Source: Leptotrichia sp. oral taxon 879 str. F0557
GTDB lineage: Bacteria > Fusobacteriota > Fusobacteriia > Fusobacteriales > Leptotrichiaceae
Assembly (NCBI RefSeq): GCF_000469385.1
Contig: NZ_KI271335.1
Span: 30,134-68,233, forward strand
Reading direction: 5' to 3'
Length of the DNA stretch: 38,100 nt
In this document: positions 8,105 through 15,680 of the stretch, piece after piece
Layout: every line of letters starts with the position of its first letter
How positions within the stretch are numbered: position 1 is the first letter of the stretch
Translations under genes and position numbers: made by a program
The notes under the pieces: generated by a model
Told to the model about the DNA's origin: nothing
What the model saw: the letters and a program-made list of their open reading frames with translations, nothing else
The model's database searches: none

Positions 8105-8323
8105 AAAAATACCTTAAATATAATGATTAATAAATTAGGAAGACTTAGACTGCTCGCTCCTTTATGGTCTAACTTTTTAATACCTGACTGACTCAGGAAG
8201 ACTTAGACTTGCTCGCTTCTATTATGACCTAACTTTTTAATACCTGACTAAATCAGGAAGACTTAGGTTCGCTCACTCCTTTATGCCTAACTTTTTAATA
8301 CCTAACTTTTATTAATCCTTTTC
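8105..8323 (-). ncRNA. toxI: type III antitoxin RNA (ToxI-like), three repeats
   Basis: The transcript should start near 8323, seven bases past a consensus promoter, and run through three direct repeats (8255-8306, 8195-8254, 8137-8194) to the terminator at 8081-8104. No open reading frame with a start signal is present. Each unit contains GGTATTAAAAAGTTAG, unchanged in all three, and a stem whose sides vary together (TTAGAC/GTCTAA in one unit, TTAGG/CCTAA in another). The conserved A-run is a plausible processing site, because ToxN-type enzymes cut their antitoxin precursor in A-rich sequence. The repeat unit is longer than the 35-36 nt of the well-studied ToxI and antiQ. Confidence 0.88.
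8137..8306 (-). repeat. three tandem 58-60-bp direct repeats
   Basis: Repeat starts on the plus strand are 8137, 8195 and 8255, each opening AGGAAGACTTAG. Spacing of the conserved CTTTTT block (8173, 8233, 8291) is 60 and 58. The third unit ends at about 8306. A short echo (AAGGTATT on the minus strand, near 8108-8116) follows the last unit, like the start of a fourth. These are the core of the antitoxin RNA. Confidence 0.9.
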
Positions 8324-8329
8324 AAGTAC

Positions 8330-8358
8330 ATTATATCTTATTCTTATTTATTTTTCAA
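8330..8358 (-). promoter_or_regulatory. promoter of the toxIN operon
   Basis: Minus strand: TTGAAA (8353-8358), 17-bp spacer, TATAAT (8330-8335). The -10 is perfect and the -35 has four of six matches including TTGA. It drives the antitoxin RNA and, by read-through, toxN. Confidence 0.85.
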
Positions 8359-8419
8359 GGCAAATTTTTAATTTTTTTATAATTTTCTAACAAATCAGTT
8401 TTTTAATATCTTCTAACTT

Positions 8420-9163
8420 CTATTTATACTCGTTTAAATCAATTCCTTGATCCATAGCTGCAAATATACATCCACAATAACATTGCCTATACACGTCATA
8501 TTCTGCACACATATCGACAGAGCGTTTATATCCATTATTTTTCTTGAAATCGGATGGAAGATATTTTACATCAAAAATTTCCTGAATTTCCAGCCCTAAT
8601 GTATTTATTAATTGACTATTCTTATGGGGACTCAATGTCAAGGCACTTCCAAAATAGTCAAATCCTAATTCCTGAGCTTTTTTCGCCACAATATCAAGCC
8701 TCATCTGAAAACAGACTGTACATCTTGCTCCACCTTCTTTTTCCTTTTCCAGTCCTTTCACAGCCTTATAAAAATCCATCGGCTTATACTCATCCTCAAT
8801 AAATCCAACATTATTTCCAGTACGTTCGTTAAACTTCTTAATAAATTCTTCCTGTGCCAAGGCTCTTTTTACATATTCTGCTTTTGGATGAATGTTATTA
8901 TTTGCAAAAAGAACTGTAACATCTGCATACTGTGTTAAAAATTCCAAGGTATATGTACTACATGGAGCACAGCAGCTGTGAATTAATATTTTGGGACGAA
9001 TATCCTTGTTTTCCCAATCTGAAATAAGTTTTGTTAAAATTGTATGATAATTAATTTTCTGATTAGGATTCATTCTCTCCAGAATTTCTTTTGCATTTTT
9101 TATATCTCTTTCAATATGACTTTCTCCATTTTCTATCTGTTCGATATTTTCATTATTTTTCAT
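8420..9163 (-). CDS. queH: epoxyqueuosine reductase QueH
   Basis: A 247-aa protein of the QueH (former DUF208) family, which reduces epoxyqueuosine to queuosine in tRNA using an iron-sulfur cluster. Visible signatures are ILIHSCCAPCSTYTLEFL (Cys64, Cys65, Cys68), RALAQEEFIKKFNERTG, GGARCTVCFQMRLD, ALTLSPHKNSQLIN and the C-terminal Cys-rich VDMCAEYDVYRQCYCGC. The frame is open 13 codons further upstream, but AGGAG falls inside that stretch, so the ATG at 9163 is preferred; a TTG one codon before it is also possible. It stands alone here: no other queuosine genes are in the window. The first 45 residues are a charged extension. Confidence 0.92.
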   Translation of the reverse strand: MKNNENIEQIENGESHIERDIKNAKEILERMNPNQKINYHTILTKLISDWENKDIRPKILIHSCCAPCSTYTLEFLTQYADVTVLFANNNIHPKAEYVKRALAQEEFIKKFNERTGNNVGFIEDEYKPMDFYKAVKGLEKEKEGGARCTVCFQMRLDIVAKKAQELGFDYFGSALTLSPHKNSQLINTLGLEIQEIFDVKYLPSDFKKNNGYKRSVDMCAEYDVYRQCYCGCIFAAMDQGIDLNEYK

Positions 9164-9291
9164 CAAATTAATTTCTCTCCTAACTTTATAAGTTATATTC
9201 AAATTATATTCTGTTTAAATAGCTAAAAATAGTTAAAGTTATTTTTTAAATGAATTTTTAGTTGTAAATTTTTTTAAAATTATTATAAAAT

Positions 9292-9348
9292 TAGACTTGC
9301 TTTTATAATCACAAAAAACCTATAATTTTGAATTATTAAACAAGTCTA
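9292..9348. terminator. long-loop stem-loop between aminotransferase and queH
   Basis: TAGACTTG (9292-9299) pairs with CAAGTCTA (9341-9348), a perfect 8-bp stem with a 41-base AT-rich loop that can fold further. A T-run follows on the plus strand, and a weaker T-rich stretch follows on the minus strand. It sits just past the aminotransferase stop codon, so it may end that transcript. The long loop makes this uncertain. Confidence 0.4.
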
Positions 9349-9368
9349 TAAAATTTTTTTAACTATTT

Positions 9369-10571
9369 TTATTTATTATACTCTTCCAATGCTTTTTTTA
9401 GTACTTTCATTCCATTTTCAATTTCAATCAAGTTATGTGTACAGAAAGAAAATCTTGCTTCCTTCGTACCTTTTCCTGGCGTTGTATAAAATCCAGGACC
9501 TGGTGCAAATGATAACGTCTGATTTTCATATCTAAATTCTGTTAACAGCCAGATTGCAAATTTTTCAATATCATCCACTGGTAATTCAGCAATTAAGTAT
9601 AATGCACTACTTGGCTTGTAAGTTATGACTCCAGGTATTTTTATAATATTGTTATAAATCATATCCCGTCTTACTTTATATTCCAGTTTTGTATTGTCAA
9701 TATATGTATCTAAAGTATTTATGAGGTTTGTACTTGCATATTGCTCGATTGTTGAAACTGACAATCTTGCCTGACAAAACTTAAGGGCTTGTGATAAAAA
9801 GTCTCTGTTTTTTGAGGCAATAACTCCAATTCTTGCTCCACATGCACTGTAGTGCTTTGAAATACTATCAACTAAAACTACTCTGTCTTCAATTTCAGGA
9901 ATCGACATAAATGACTGATAGCTTTTTTCAATTTCTTCATCATAAATAAATTGTCTGTAAACTTCATCTGTAATAATATATAAATCATGTTTTATTGCAA
10001 TTTCCTTTATTAACTCCATTTCTTCTTTCTTGAAAACAATTCCAGTTGGATTACTTGGATTTGAAAACATTATCGCTTTTGTTCTTGGAGTAATCAATTT
10101 TTCAATTTCTTCCCTTTCAGGCAAATGGTAATGATTTTCAATGGAGGTTTCAATTGGAACTAATTTTGCATCAGCAATTCTCAAGAAACTGTCATAATTT
10201 GTATAATATGGCTCAGGAACTAAGACTTCATCTCCCGGATTACAAATTGTCTGAAGCGTAATTTGAATAGCCTCACTTCCACCTTGAGTAATCAGTATAT
10301 CCTCAGGCAAAATGTCAATTCCCACTTTTGCATAAGATTTTGAAAATGATTCTCTCAATTCCATTATCCCCGCTGAATTTGTATATTTAACAATCTTTTC
10401 CTTATAATTATTAAGTCCTTCAAAAAAGGTATCTGGTGTTTCCACATCAGGCTGTCCAATATGAAGCTGATACACTTTCACGCCAGATCTATTGGCTTCA
10501 TCAATATATGGAACTAATTTTCTAATTGGCGAATAATGCATATTTAAAACTCTGTCTGAAAATTTTTTCAT
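9369..10571 (-). CDS. pyridoxal-phosphate aminotransferase, class I/II (aspartate-aminotransferase-like)
   Basis: A 400-aa fold-type I aminotransferase. Visible landmarks are QLHIGQPDVETPD (substrate-binding region), GGSEAIQ near residue 97, SNPSNPTG (Asn174), TDEVYRQFIY (Asp202, Tyr205) and the PLP lysine Lys239 in DSISKHYSACGARIG. The C-terminal ARFSFC carries the carboxylate-binding Arg. The general reaction is transfer of an amino group between an amino acid and a 2-oxoacid. The exact substrate cannot be read from sequence; members of this branch are usually annotated as aspartate or aromatic aminotransferases. It follows the amidase gene by 49 bases and may be part of the same transcript. 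Confidence 0.9.
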   Translation of the reverse strand: MKKFSDRVLNMHYSPIRKLVPYIDEANRSGVKVYQLHIGQPDVETPDTFFEGLNNYKEKIVKYTNSAGIMELRESFSKSYAKVGIDILPEDILITQGGSEAIQITLQTICNPGDEVLVPEPYYTNYDSFLRIADAKLVPIETSIENHYHLPEREEIEKLITPRTKAIMFSNPSNPTGIVFKKEEMELIKEIAIKHDLYIITDEVYRQFIYDEEIEKSYQSFMSIPEIEDRVVLVDSISKHYSACGARIGVIASKNRDFLSQALKFCQARLSVSTIEQYASTNLINTLDTYIDNTKLEYKVRRDMIYNNIIKIPGVITYKPSSALYLIAELPVDDIEKFAIWLLTEFRYENQTLSFAPGPGFYTTPGKGTKEARFSFCTHNLIEIENGMKVLKKALEEYNK

Positions 10572-10620
10572 TCTGTAACATTCCTTTCTTATTTATCATA
10601 TCTATTTTGTAACTAAGATT

Positions 10621-11574
10621 CTACTTATTATATTTTTCATTCAATGCCTTCAAAATAGCATATGTTTCTAAATCAAGCTTTCCATCGTATTTTGATGGTC
10701 TAAAATGATACTGGAATGCTTTTATTACATTCTTTGTTTGTTCATCCCATCTTCCAGTTGTACTTATAGTATATCCAAATTTATTTAATTCAGCTTGTAC
10801 AGTTGCAGCTGGTAATGATGCCCATGAAGATGAATATTCATTTTCAAATGCAGATTTTCTTGCATTGTCATACCACATTCCTATATTGTACTTTCTATAA
10901 AGCTCTTCCCAAGGGAATAATGGACCTGGATCAGGCTTTCTTTGAGGGGCGATGTCTGAATGTCCTAAAATATTTGTCGCAGGGATTTCATACTTATCTG
11001 CTAAATATCTTACAAGTACAGCTACATCTTTAATTTGGAAGTCTTTAAATGGCTCAAAATATCCTCTTGAATCACCATCATTAACAATTTCAATTCCAAT
11101 TGAGCTATCATTCAAGTTCTTACTTGTTTTCCATTCACTTGCACCTGCATGCCACGCTCTTTTGTTTTCATCTACTAGATAAAATACTGGATCATTTTTC
11201 TGATTTGATATTAAATAATGTGAGCTTACTTCATTATTTGTCAATGCTCTTAAAGAGCCGTCTCTATCCATTGCTGTATAGTGAAGAATTATAAATCTTT
11301 GTCTATAGTTCTGTCCTTTTGAAGAATATGATGAATCTACCGTTATTGATCCAGCGGAACTTCTTATTGTTTGTGTTCCTCCTCTGCCTGAAACAGAATT
11401 ATTTCTATTGTTGTTTACAGGTCTTTCTATAATTTCCCCTCTTCCCTTTTCAATTCGTATTTCTATCGGCGGCTGCTTTACTTCATTTGAAACATCCTGA
11501 TTGTTTGCATTTAATACATTCCCAACTGATAGTGCCAGTGCTAGAAATAGCAACTTTGTTCTATTTTTTTTCAT
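10621..11574 (-). CDS. exported N-acetylmuramoyl-L-alanine amidase with peptidoglycan-binding domain
   Basis: A 317-aa exported hydrolase. It has a signal peptide (residues 1-23), a low-complexity linker (about 24-88), and an Amidase_2 domain (about 92-225) with zinc ligands His98 (ILHYTAMDR), His205 (LGHSDIAP) and Asp215 (KPDPGPLFPW). Lys213 and GIEIVN (Glu162) complete the site. A PG_binding_1 domain follows (about 256-313, with LNKFGY, TGRWDEQT and AFQYHFRPSKYDG). The family cuts the bond between muramic acid and the L-Ala of the stem peptide. The layout resembles AmiD-type enzymes, though here the N-terminus has no lipobox. Its ribosome site lies in the last codons of the upstream membrane-protein gene, one base apart, so the two are translationally linked. 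Confidence 0.92.
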   Translation of the reverse strand: MKKNRTKLLFLALALSVGNVLNANNQDVSNEVKQPPIEIRIEKGRGEIIERPVNNNRNNSVSGRGGTQTIRSSAGSITVDSSYSSKGQNYRQRFIILHYTAMDRDGSLRALTNNEVSSHYLISNQKNDPVFYLVDENKRAWHAGASEWKTSKNLNDSSIGIEIVNDGDSRGYFEPFKDFQIKDVAVLVRYLADKYEIPATNILGHSDIAPQRKPDPGPLFPWEELYRKYNIGMWYDNARKSAFENEYSSSWASLPAATVQAELNKFGYTISTTGRWDEQTKNVIKAFQYHFRPSKYDGKLDLETYAILKALNEKYNK

Positions 11575-11575
11575 T

Positions 11576-12265
11576 TTATTTCTTATCCTCCTGTTTATTT
11601 AATTTTAATTTTTGATTAGATTCCATCTCAATTTTCCCATTATCGTTTTCTTTAAAAGTATATCTAACAGTATTTTTCAAGAATATATAATGAATAATTG
11701 CCAATATAGCTATAATAATTCGCATAACTGCAGTAATATTAGCATCAAAGTCCAACCATATCATTACTGAAATTCCCAGATTCAATACTGATATAATAAT
11801 CAGTAGAACACTTTTTCGGCTTACTGCAATAAAAATAAATACTATTGAGGAAAATATGAAAAGTACTCTAGTTCCACCTACAAACAGCACATACGTACTT
11901 ACACTTGAAACAACATCATTCATATACGGCGAGCTTTGTAAGATTACACGTGAAATGTTTATACATATTAAACTTACAAGAAATATAGCAAAACATATTA
12001 AAAGATCTCTTATATCCTTTACTACCTTCTTTTCAGCTTCTTCCTGACTTTTGGAATTTGTATTACTACTCTTATCCTTAAGGTAGAAAACTGAATAAAG
12101 CAGCATAATCCAAAAAAATGTCTCAACTATTCCAAGCCAAAGAGTTATATGAAAAATCTTGTCATTCACATATTCATGAAAAATCGAATTATAAAAATTG
12201 AGATTCACAAAAATGTAAAAAAAGGATATTACTGTCCCAAATATTTTTTTAAAATAAAACAGCAT
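11576..12265 (-). CDS. integral membrane protein, about six helices
   Basis: A 229-aa protein with about six hydrophobic segments (roughly residues 5-27, 38-63, 88-112, 122-150, 152-173 and 176-197) and a charged cytoplasmic tail. No family motif is recognised. It starts four bases after the TPR-protein stop codon, with GGAGGA located inside the end of that gene. The amidase follows after one base. Such tight packing points to a single operon in which a soluble TPR protein, a membrane protein and a cell-wall hydrolase act together, perhaps in envelope growth or division. That role is an inference from context. Confidence 0.8.
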   Translation of the reverse strand: MLFYFKKIFGTVISFFYIFVNLNFYNSIFHEYVNDKIFHITLWLGIVETFFWIMLLYSVFYLKDKSSNTNSKSQEEAEKKVVKDIRDLLICFAIFLVSLICINISRVILQSSPYMNDVVSSVSTYVLFVGGTRVLFIFSSIVFIFIAVSRKSVLLIIISVLNLGISVMIWLDFDANITAVMRIIIAILAIIHYIFLKNTVRYTFKENDNGKIEMESNQKLKLNKQEDKK

Positions 12266-12268
12266 ATT

Positions 12269-14251
12269 TTATTCCTCCATAAATTTATTTATCCAATTAA
12301 GATAATTTGAATCTGTTATATTCAAAGCTTCAATATTTGCTTGAAAGTTTACATCGTCATCGTATATTCTGAATATAATAGGTGCCAATATCTTTAAAGT
12401 CTGAGTTTCAAAAATCCCATGAATGTTCATGTTGTAAATGAGCGGTTTCTGGAATTTCAAAAGCTGACTATTTGTCTGTTTTATCTCACACAACAACGCA
12501 AGAAGGTTTATTTTTTTTAAGTCATTATTTCTGTCCTCAAGAACCACGTCAATCTGATCTGAAAGAAGCTTCTTATATCGCCATGATTGGTGTTCCCTGT
12601 GAATCCTGCTCTGTATGAGGAATTTCATTTTTGGAGAGAACAGTATAAGATTATCCATATTTTTTTCGTATTTTATTGAAAAATCTCTTCCAAAGAATCC
12701 GCTTACTGCTTTAAGCAGATCATTCTGAACATTATAAATCGTATTTTCATCATAAATCTTGTTAATTAAGCTTGATTTCTGCTCATTAAACGTATCATAT
12801 AGATATATTTCAATTTCATATTTTTCAACATTTGGCATTTTCAGGATATTTCCTGCCAAAACGAAATTCAAGTTATTGTTCTGCTGTCTTATCAACTTCA
12901 TATAATTAGTGCTATAACGCTTTTTCGAAACGAATAGACTTTCATTGTTATAGGCTATTGCAAGCTGATAATTTAGATTTGTCTTATAATGAAGATTCTC
13001 ATTTAGATACAATGGTAATGAAACCGCCAGATTTTCAGCCAGTTCCGACTTTTCCCCAATTGATGTCAACGTAAGAATGAGAATATTAGGCTTTACACGT
13101 CTACTCTGATTTAGCATAAATTCTGGATGGTTAAATTCGTAATACCATATAGGCTTGTTTGTAGAAAAGAAATGATTTGCCATATTCTCTTTCACATCAC
13201 CAGTTTCCTTTTTTACTTTCAGTTTCCAAAAATAATCCTCATAATGCATAAATTTCTTATAATGCTCTATCCATGGAAATTTTGAAGTAAATTTACAAAG
13301 TTCCAACCCCTCCTTGTACATTCCCTTTACCTTGTAATACTTCAATACATTCAGTGCCGTATAAACATTATGTTTTTCAGGATTGTAATATGCCAGTACA
13401 TATTGCTTAAATTCATCGTATAATTCATTTAGTATGTAAATACTTGAGGTAATGTACATTACTTCTGAATTGTACCCAGACTCTTTTAATGCAGTTATTA
13501 GAAAGAAATTTCCAGATTCCTTATCTCCTTTTTTGAAATAAACTATTGCCTGCATCATCTTAGCTCGCCAGTTTCCCTTTATTTCTGAAAGTTTTTCCAG
13601 CTTGTTTTCATATTCCTTGCTACTTCTTTTCTTTACAATATCAAAATATTTTTTAAATGCTGTTGCAGAATTTGGATTGATTTCAAGCGCTTCATAATAT
13701 TTTTTTTCAGACTCCTCTAAACGTTCACAAACCTCCAATGCCTCAGCATAGGCTATACAAAGTCCTTCAGTTACGTTATTTATGTTCAAATTTTTTTCAT
13801 ACAGCTCAACTGCACTTTCGCACGAACCTGTCTTTATATGATAAGTTCCAAGCATAATCAGTTTTCTCTCAAAGTTTTCATCTGCTGCGTAAAATCTAAG
13901 CACAGCTTCCTTTATTTCTGGATACAGTTCCTTTGAAAAAGCATCTTGAATTATTGGATAAAGCCCTTCCATATTACTCCAGTTTTTTCTTATGGATGGA
14001 TATAATTTTTTATCAATCCAATCTTTCTTAGGCATTTTAAATTCTTTTCCAAATTCATCATAGTAGGAAATTTCTTTAAAATCATCAGAATAGCTGTCAT
14101 AGTTGCCATTTTCCATAATTTCTGATTCATTGTTTACAATATCATAAATCTGTCTTCTAATTTGCTGCTGATTATTATTACCGCCCATATAGTGTTCTTT
14201 GTATTTCTTTTCTTTTTTCTCAGAAGATTTAAAAAAATCAAAAATCCCCAT
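12269..14251 (-). CDS. large TPR-repeat protein
   Basis: A 660-aa cytoplasmic protein without signal peptide or membrane segment. A TPR block lies at about residues 135-215 (LIMLGTYHIKTGSCESAVELYEKNL, AYAEALEVCERLEESEKKYYEALEINPNSATAFKKY), with further helical repeats to about 330. The C-terminal half (about 370-660) has mixed alpha/beta character, including PNILILTLTSIGEKSELAENLAVSLPLYL and FVLAGNILKMP. This resembles the way some cytosolic sensor or adaptor proteins are built, but I do not recognise the family. Strong AGGAGG precedes the ATG. It heads the operon TPR protein, membrane protein, amidase. No enzyme motif is seen. Confidence 0.8.
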   Translation of the reverse strand: MGIFDFFKSSEKKEKKYKEHYMGGNNNQQQIRRQIYDIVNNESEIMENGNYDSYSDDFKEISYYDEFGKEFKMPKKDWIDKKLYPSIRKNWSNMEGLYPIIQDAFSKELYPEIKEAVLRFYAADENFERKLIMLGTYHIKTGSCESAVELYEKNLNINNVTEGLCIAYAEALEVCERLEESEKKYYEALEINPNSATAFKKYFDIVKKRSSKEYENKLEKLSEIKGNWRAKMMQAIVYFKKGDKESGNFFLITALKESGYNSEVMYITSSIYILNELYDEFKQYVLAYYNPEKHNVYTALNVLKYYKVKGMYKEGLELCKFTSKFPWIEHYKKFMHYEDYFWKLKVKKETGDVKENMANHFFSTNKPIWYYEFNHPEFMLNQSRRVKPNILILTLTSIGEKSELAENLAVSLPLYLNENLHYKTNLNYQLAIAYNNESLFVSKKRYSTNYMKLIRQQNNNLNFVLAGNILKMPNVEKYEIEIYLYDTFNEQKSSLINKIYDENTIYNVQNDLLKAVSGFFGRDFSIKYEKNMDNLILFSPKMKFLIQSRIHREHQSWRYKKLLSDQIDVVLEDRNNDLKKINLLALLCEIKQTNSQLLKFQKPLIYNMNIHGIFETQTLKILAPIIFRIYDDDVNFQANIEALNITDSNYLNWINKFMEE

Positions 14252-14544
14252 ATATCCTCCTATCTAAAAAGTAATCTCTATAGCTTTTCTATTACAGCTA
14301 CAAAATCTCCATAATATATAGTATAACACAATTTATTTAAATAATACATTATTATTTTATATTTTTTTAACTCATTTAAAAATCGTTTGCAACCTTTGAT
14401 TTTTATGAAAAAATTAATATTATTTTTTTGAGAAAAAAATTCTTCCGAAATCATAAATTTATATAATCTTTATTACAAAAATAAGGGCTATTTAAAGGCT
14501 AGTATTAAAATTACTTATTCTTTATTTTATCATAGATAACTTGA
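14252..14544. other. AT-rich intergenic region upstream of the TPR operon
   Basis: Contains the TPR-gene ribosome site and, on the minus strand near 14310-14335, TATACT and TATATT boxes that could be the operon's -10, but no convincing -35 at the right distance. A 58-codon minus-strand open frame (14278-14454) lacks a ribosome site and is not accepted as a gene. Nothing else is evident. Confidence 0.4.
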
Positions 14545-14715
14545 AAAAACAATGGAGCAATAAATGAAAATTTAAAAATCAAAAACTTTTCTGAAAAAGA
14601 TATTGAGAATCTAAAACAAATAAAAATTATAGAGCTGAAAGAAATGAAACTTCAGGATTTGAAAATTCTGAAAGTTAAAATTGAGACAGTTATTGATTGC
14701 AAAGAAAAAGAATAA
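14545..14715 (+). pseudogene. C-terminal relic of a helical protein (plus strand)
   Basis: An open frame of 56 codons with no start codon, following an in-frame TGA at 14542-14544. It reads as a charged amphipathic helix: NFSEKDIENLKQIKIIELKE is followed by MKLQDLKILKVKIETVIDCKE. The composition is clearly protein-like compared with the surrounding AT-rich DNA, so it is probably the 3' end of a decayed gene. The parent family is not recognised. It lies beside the XRE/ImmA island, consistent with mobile-element debris. Confidence 0.4.
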
Positions 14716-14735
14716 GAGCCTTGTGTAGCTCTTAT
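14712..14735 (-). terminator. terminator of the 82-aa gene
   Basis: ATAAGAGC / GCTCTTAT form a perfect 8-bp stem with an 8-base loop, ten bases after the stop codon of the 82-aa gene. On the minus strand it is followed by TCTTTTTCTTTG, a T-rich tail. Confidence 0.7.
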
Positions 14736-14744
14736 CTTAATAAC

Positions 14745-14993
14745 TTAATTAGGTTTTTTTCTGTCATAGCTAAGCAATGCTTTAGCTAGTTTAACTTCAT
14801 CTTTTTTATATACTTTACTTCCAGCTGTTTTTATCATTGTAGCTTTTTCTAAAGTTTCTAAACTTGGATAACCTTTATCACCGAAACATTTTAAAGATGA
14901 ACCTGCAACACTTTTTACCAGTTGATTTGTTGGTTTATAATCTTTATCTAACATCCAACCAGCTAACGAAGTTATATTTTCTCTTGTAGTCAT
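14745..14993 (-). CDS. 82-aa protein of unknown function, downstream of XRE/ImmA
   Basis: A basic 82-aa protein (MTTRENITSLAGWMLDKDYK... ending SYDRKKPN) with an excellent ribosome site (AAAGGAGG) and its own terminator, so it is a real transcribed gene. No signal peptide or membrane segment is present, and I do not recognise the family. The region between it and immA contains a candidate operator (15041-15066) and promoter-like boxes, so it may be the gene controlled by the adjacent repressor/protease pair. Its small size and position would suit a toxin, antirepressor or excision-like factor, but nothing in the sequence decides this. Confidence 0.7.
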   Translation of the reverse strand: MTTRENITSLAGWMLDKDYKPTNQLVKSVAGSSLKCFGDKGYPSLETLEKATMIKTAGSKVYKKDEVKLAKALLSYDRKKPN

Positions 14994-15040
14994 TTTTACC
15001 TCCTTTTTTCAATTTTTACTTGAAAAACAAAGTTTTTTTT

Positions 15041-15066
15041 GTTATAATAACTTTACAAAGTATAAC
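15041..15066. promoter_or_regulatory. candidate operator upstream of the 82-aa gene
   Basis: The segment starts GTTATA and ends TATAAC (inverted repeats), and contains ACTTTACAAAGT, a near-perfect palindrome, at 15050-15061. On the minus strand it overlaps promoter-like boxes (TTGTTA, 16 bases, TATAAC). Binding by the neighbouring XRE-family protein is plausible but only inferred. Confidence 0.45.
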
Positions 15067-15093
15067 AAAATCTTTTATTTTTCAAGATTTTAT

Positions 15094-15127
15094 AATAGTT
15101 TTTCAAATTGCAGTTTGAGAAACTATT
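15094..15127. terminator. strong stem-loop after immA
   Basis: AATAGTTTTTCAAA (15094-15107) pairs with TTTGAGAAACTATT (15114-15127): a 14-bp stem with one G-T pair and a 6-base loop. The T-run lies on the plus-strand side (TTTTTTT) and a matching A-run precedes it on the minus strand. It separates immA from the 82-aa gene. It would terminate plus-strand transcripts well and could also act on the immA mRNA. Confidence 0.55.
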
Positions 15128-15152
15128 TTTTTATATATAAATATTTTATATA

Positions 15153-15680
15153 TCAACAATTCTTTTTTTGTATTGCAGCCACTGTTTGAGAAACACCATA
15201 TTTTTCAACTATTTCTTCTAATGTTAAATTTTTAGCTTCTTCTACATCAACCAAAAACTCCGCTGCAAAAGTATTTGCTTGCCATTCAATATCTTCGTAA
15301 GGTTTTATAACTTCATCAAATCTACAAAATTTTACTTCTGGATTATTTAGGGAATGCAAAACAATATGACCTAATTCGTGTGCTAAAGTAAATCTATCTC
15401 TTACACTTCCGTTTGCTGCCCTTATGCAAACACTTTCTTTTATTATTATAATCTTTCTCAACGGATCTGTTTCTGCATATTTATTTGGCAATTGTGAATC
15501 TTCAACATATTCATAATCCATACCCAGTATGCTGGAAACCCCCTCTATAAACTTTATTATATCAATCCTTCCATTGGTCAAGCAAAAATCTCTCCTTAAA
15601 TCTTTGGCAATTTTCCGAATCCGTGCTCTAGATAATGGCTTGACTTTTATTTTGGATTCCATTGCACTATTCCTCTCCAT
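15153..15680 (-). CDS. immA: ImmA/IrrE-family metallopeptidase
   Basis: A 175-aa zinc peptidase. The HEXXH motif is His101-Glu102-x-x-His105 (LAHELGHIVLH), and a downstream Glu in WQANTFAAEFL is the likely third ligand. The pattern 'DRFTLAHELGH ... EWQANTFAAEFL' is typical of ImmA/IrrE (former DUF955) proteins. Known members cleave a partner XRE repressor and so relieve repression, as in ICEBs1 ImmA/ImmR. Here the partner is directly upstream: the start of this gene overlaps the xre gene by 14 bases, with AGGAGG well placed inside it. A stress-responsive switch of a mobile element or its remnant is the likely setting. Confidence 0.9.
   Translation of the reverse strand: MERNSAMESKIKVKPLSRARIRKIAKDLRRDFCLTNGRIDIIKFIEGVSSILGMDYEYVEDSQLPNKYAETDPLRKIIIIKESVCIRAANGSVRDRFTLAHELGHIVLHSLNNPEVKFCRFDEVIKPYEDIEWQANTFAAEFLVDVEEAKNLTLEEIVEKYGVSQTVAAIQKKNC

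Noticed and set aside
8137-8306. Direct repeats resembling a CRISPR array
   Set aside because: Units are 58-60 bp and adjoin without unique spacers, and they lie directly before a ToxN-type gene behind a promoter. The antitoxin-RNA explanation fits every detail.
14278-14454. 58-codon minus-strand open frame upstream of the TPR gene
   Set aside because: No ribosome site, composition is simple AT-rich translation, and it runs into the promoter and leader region of the TPR operon.
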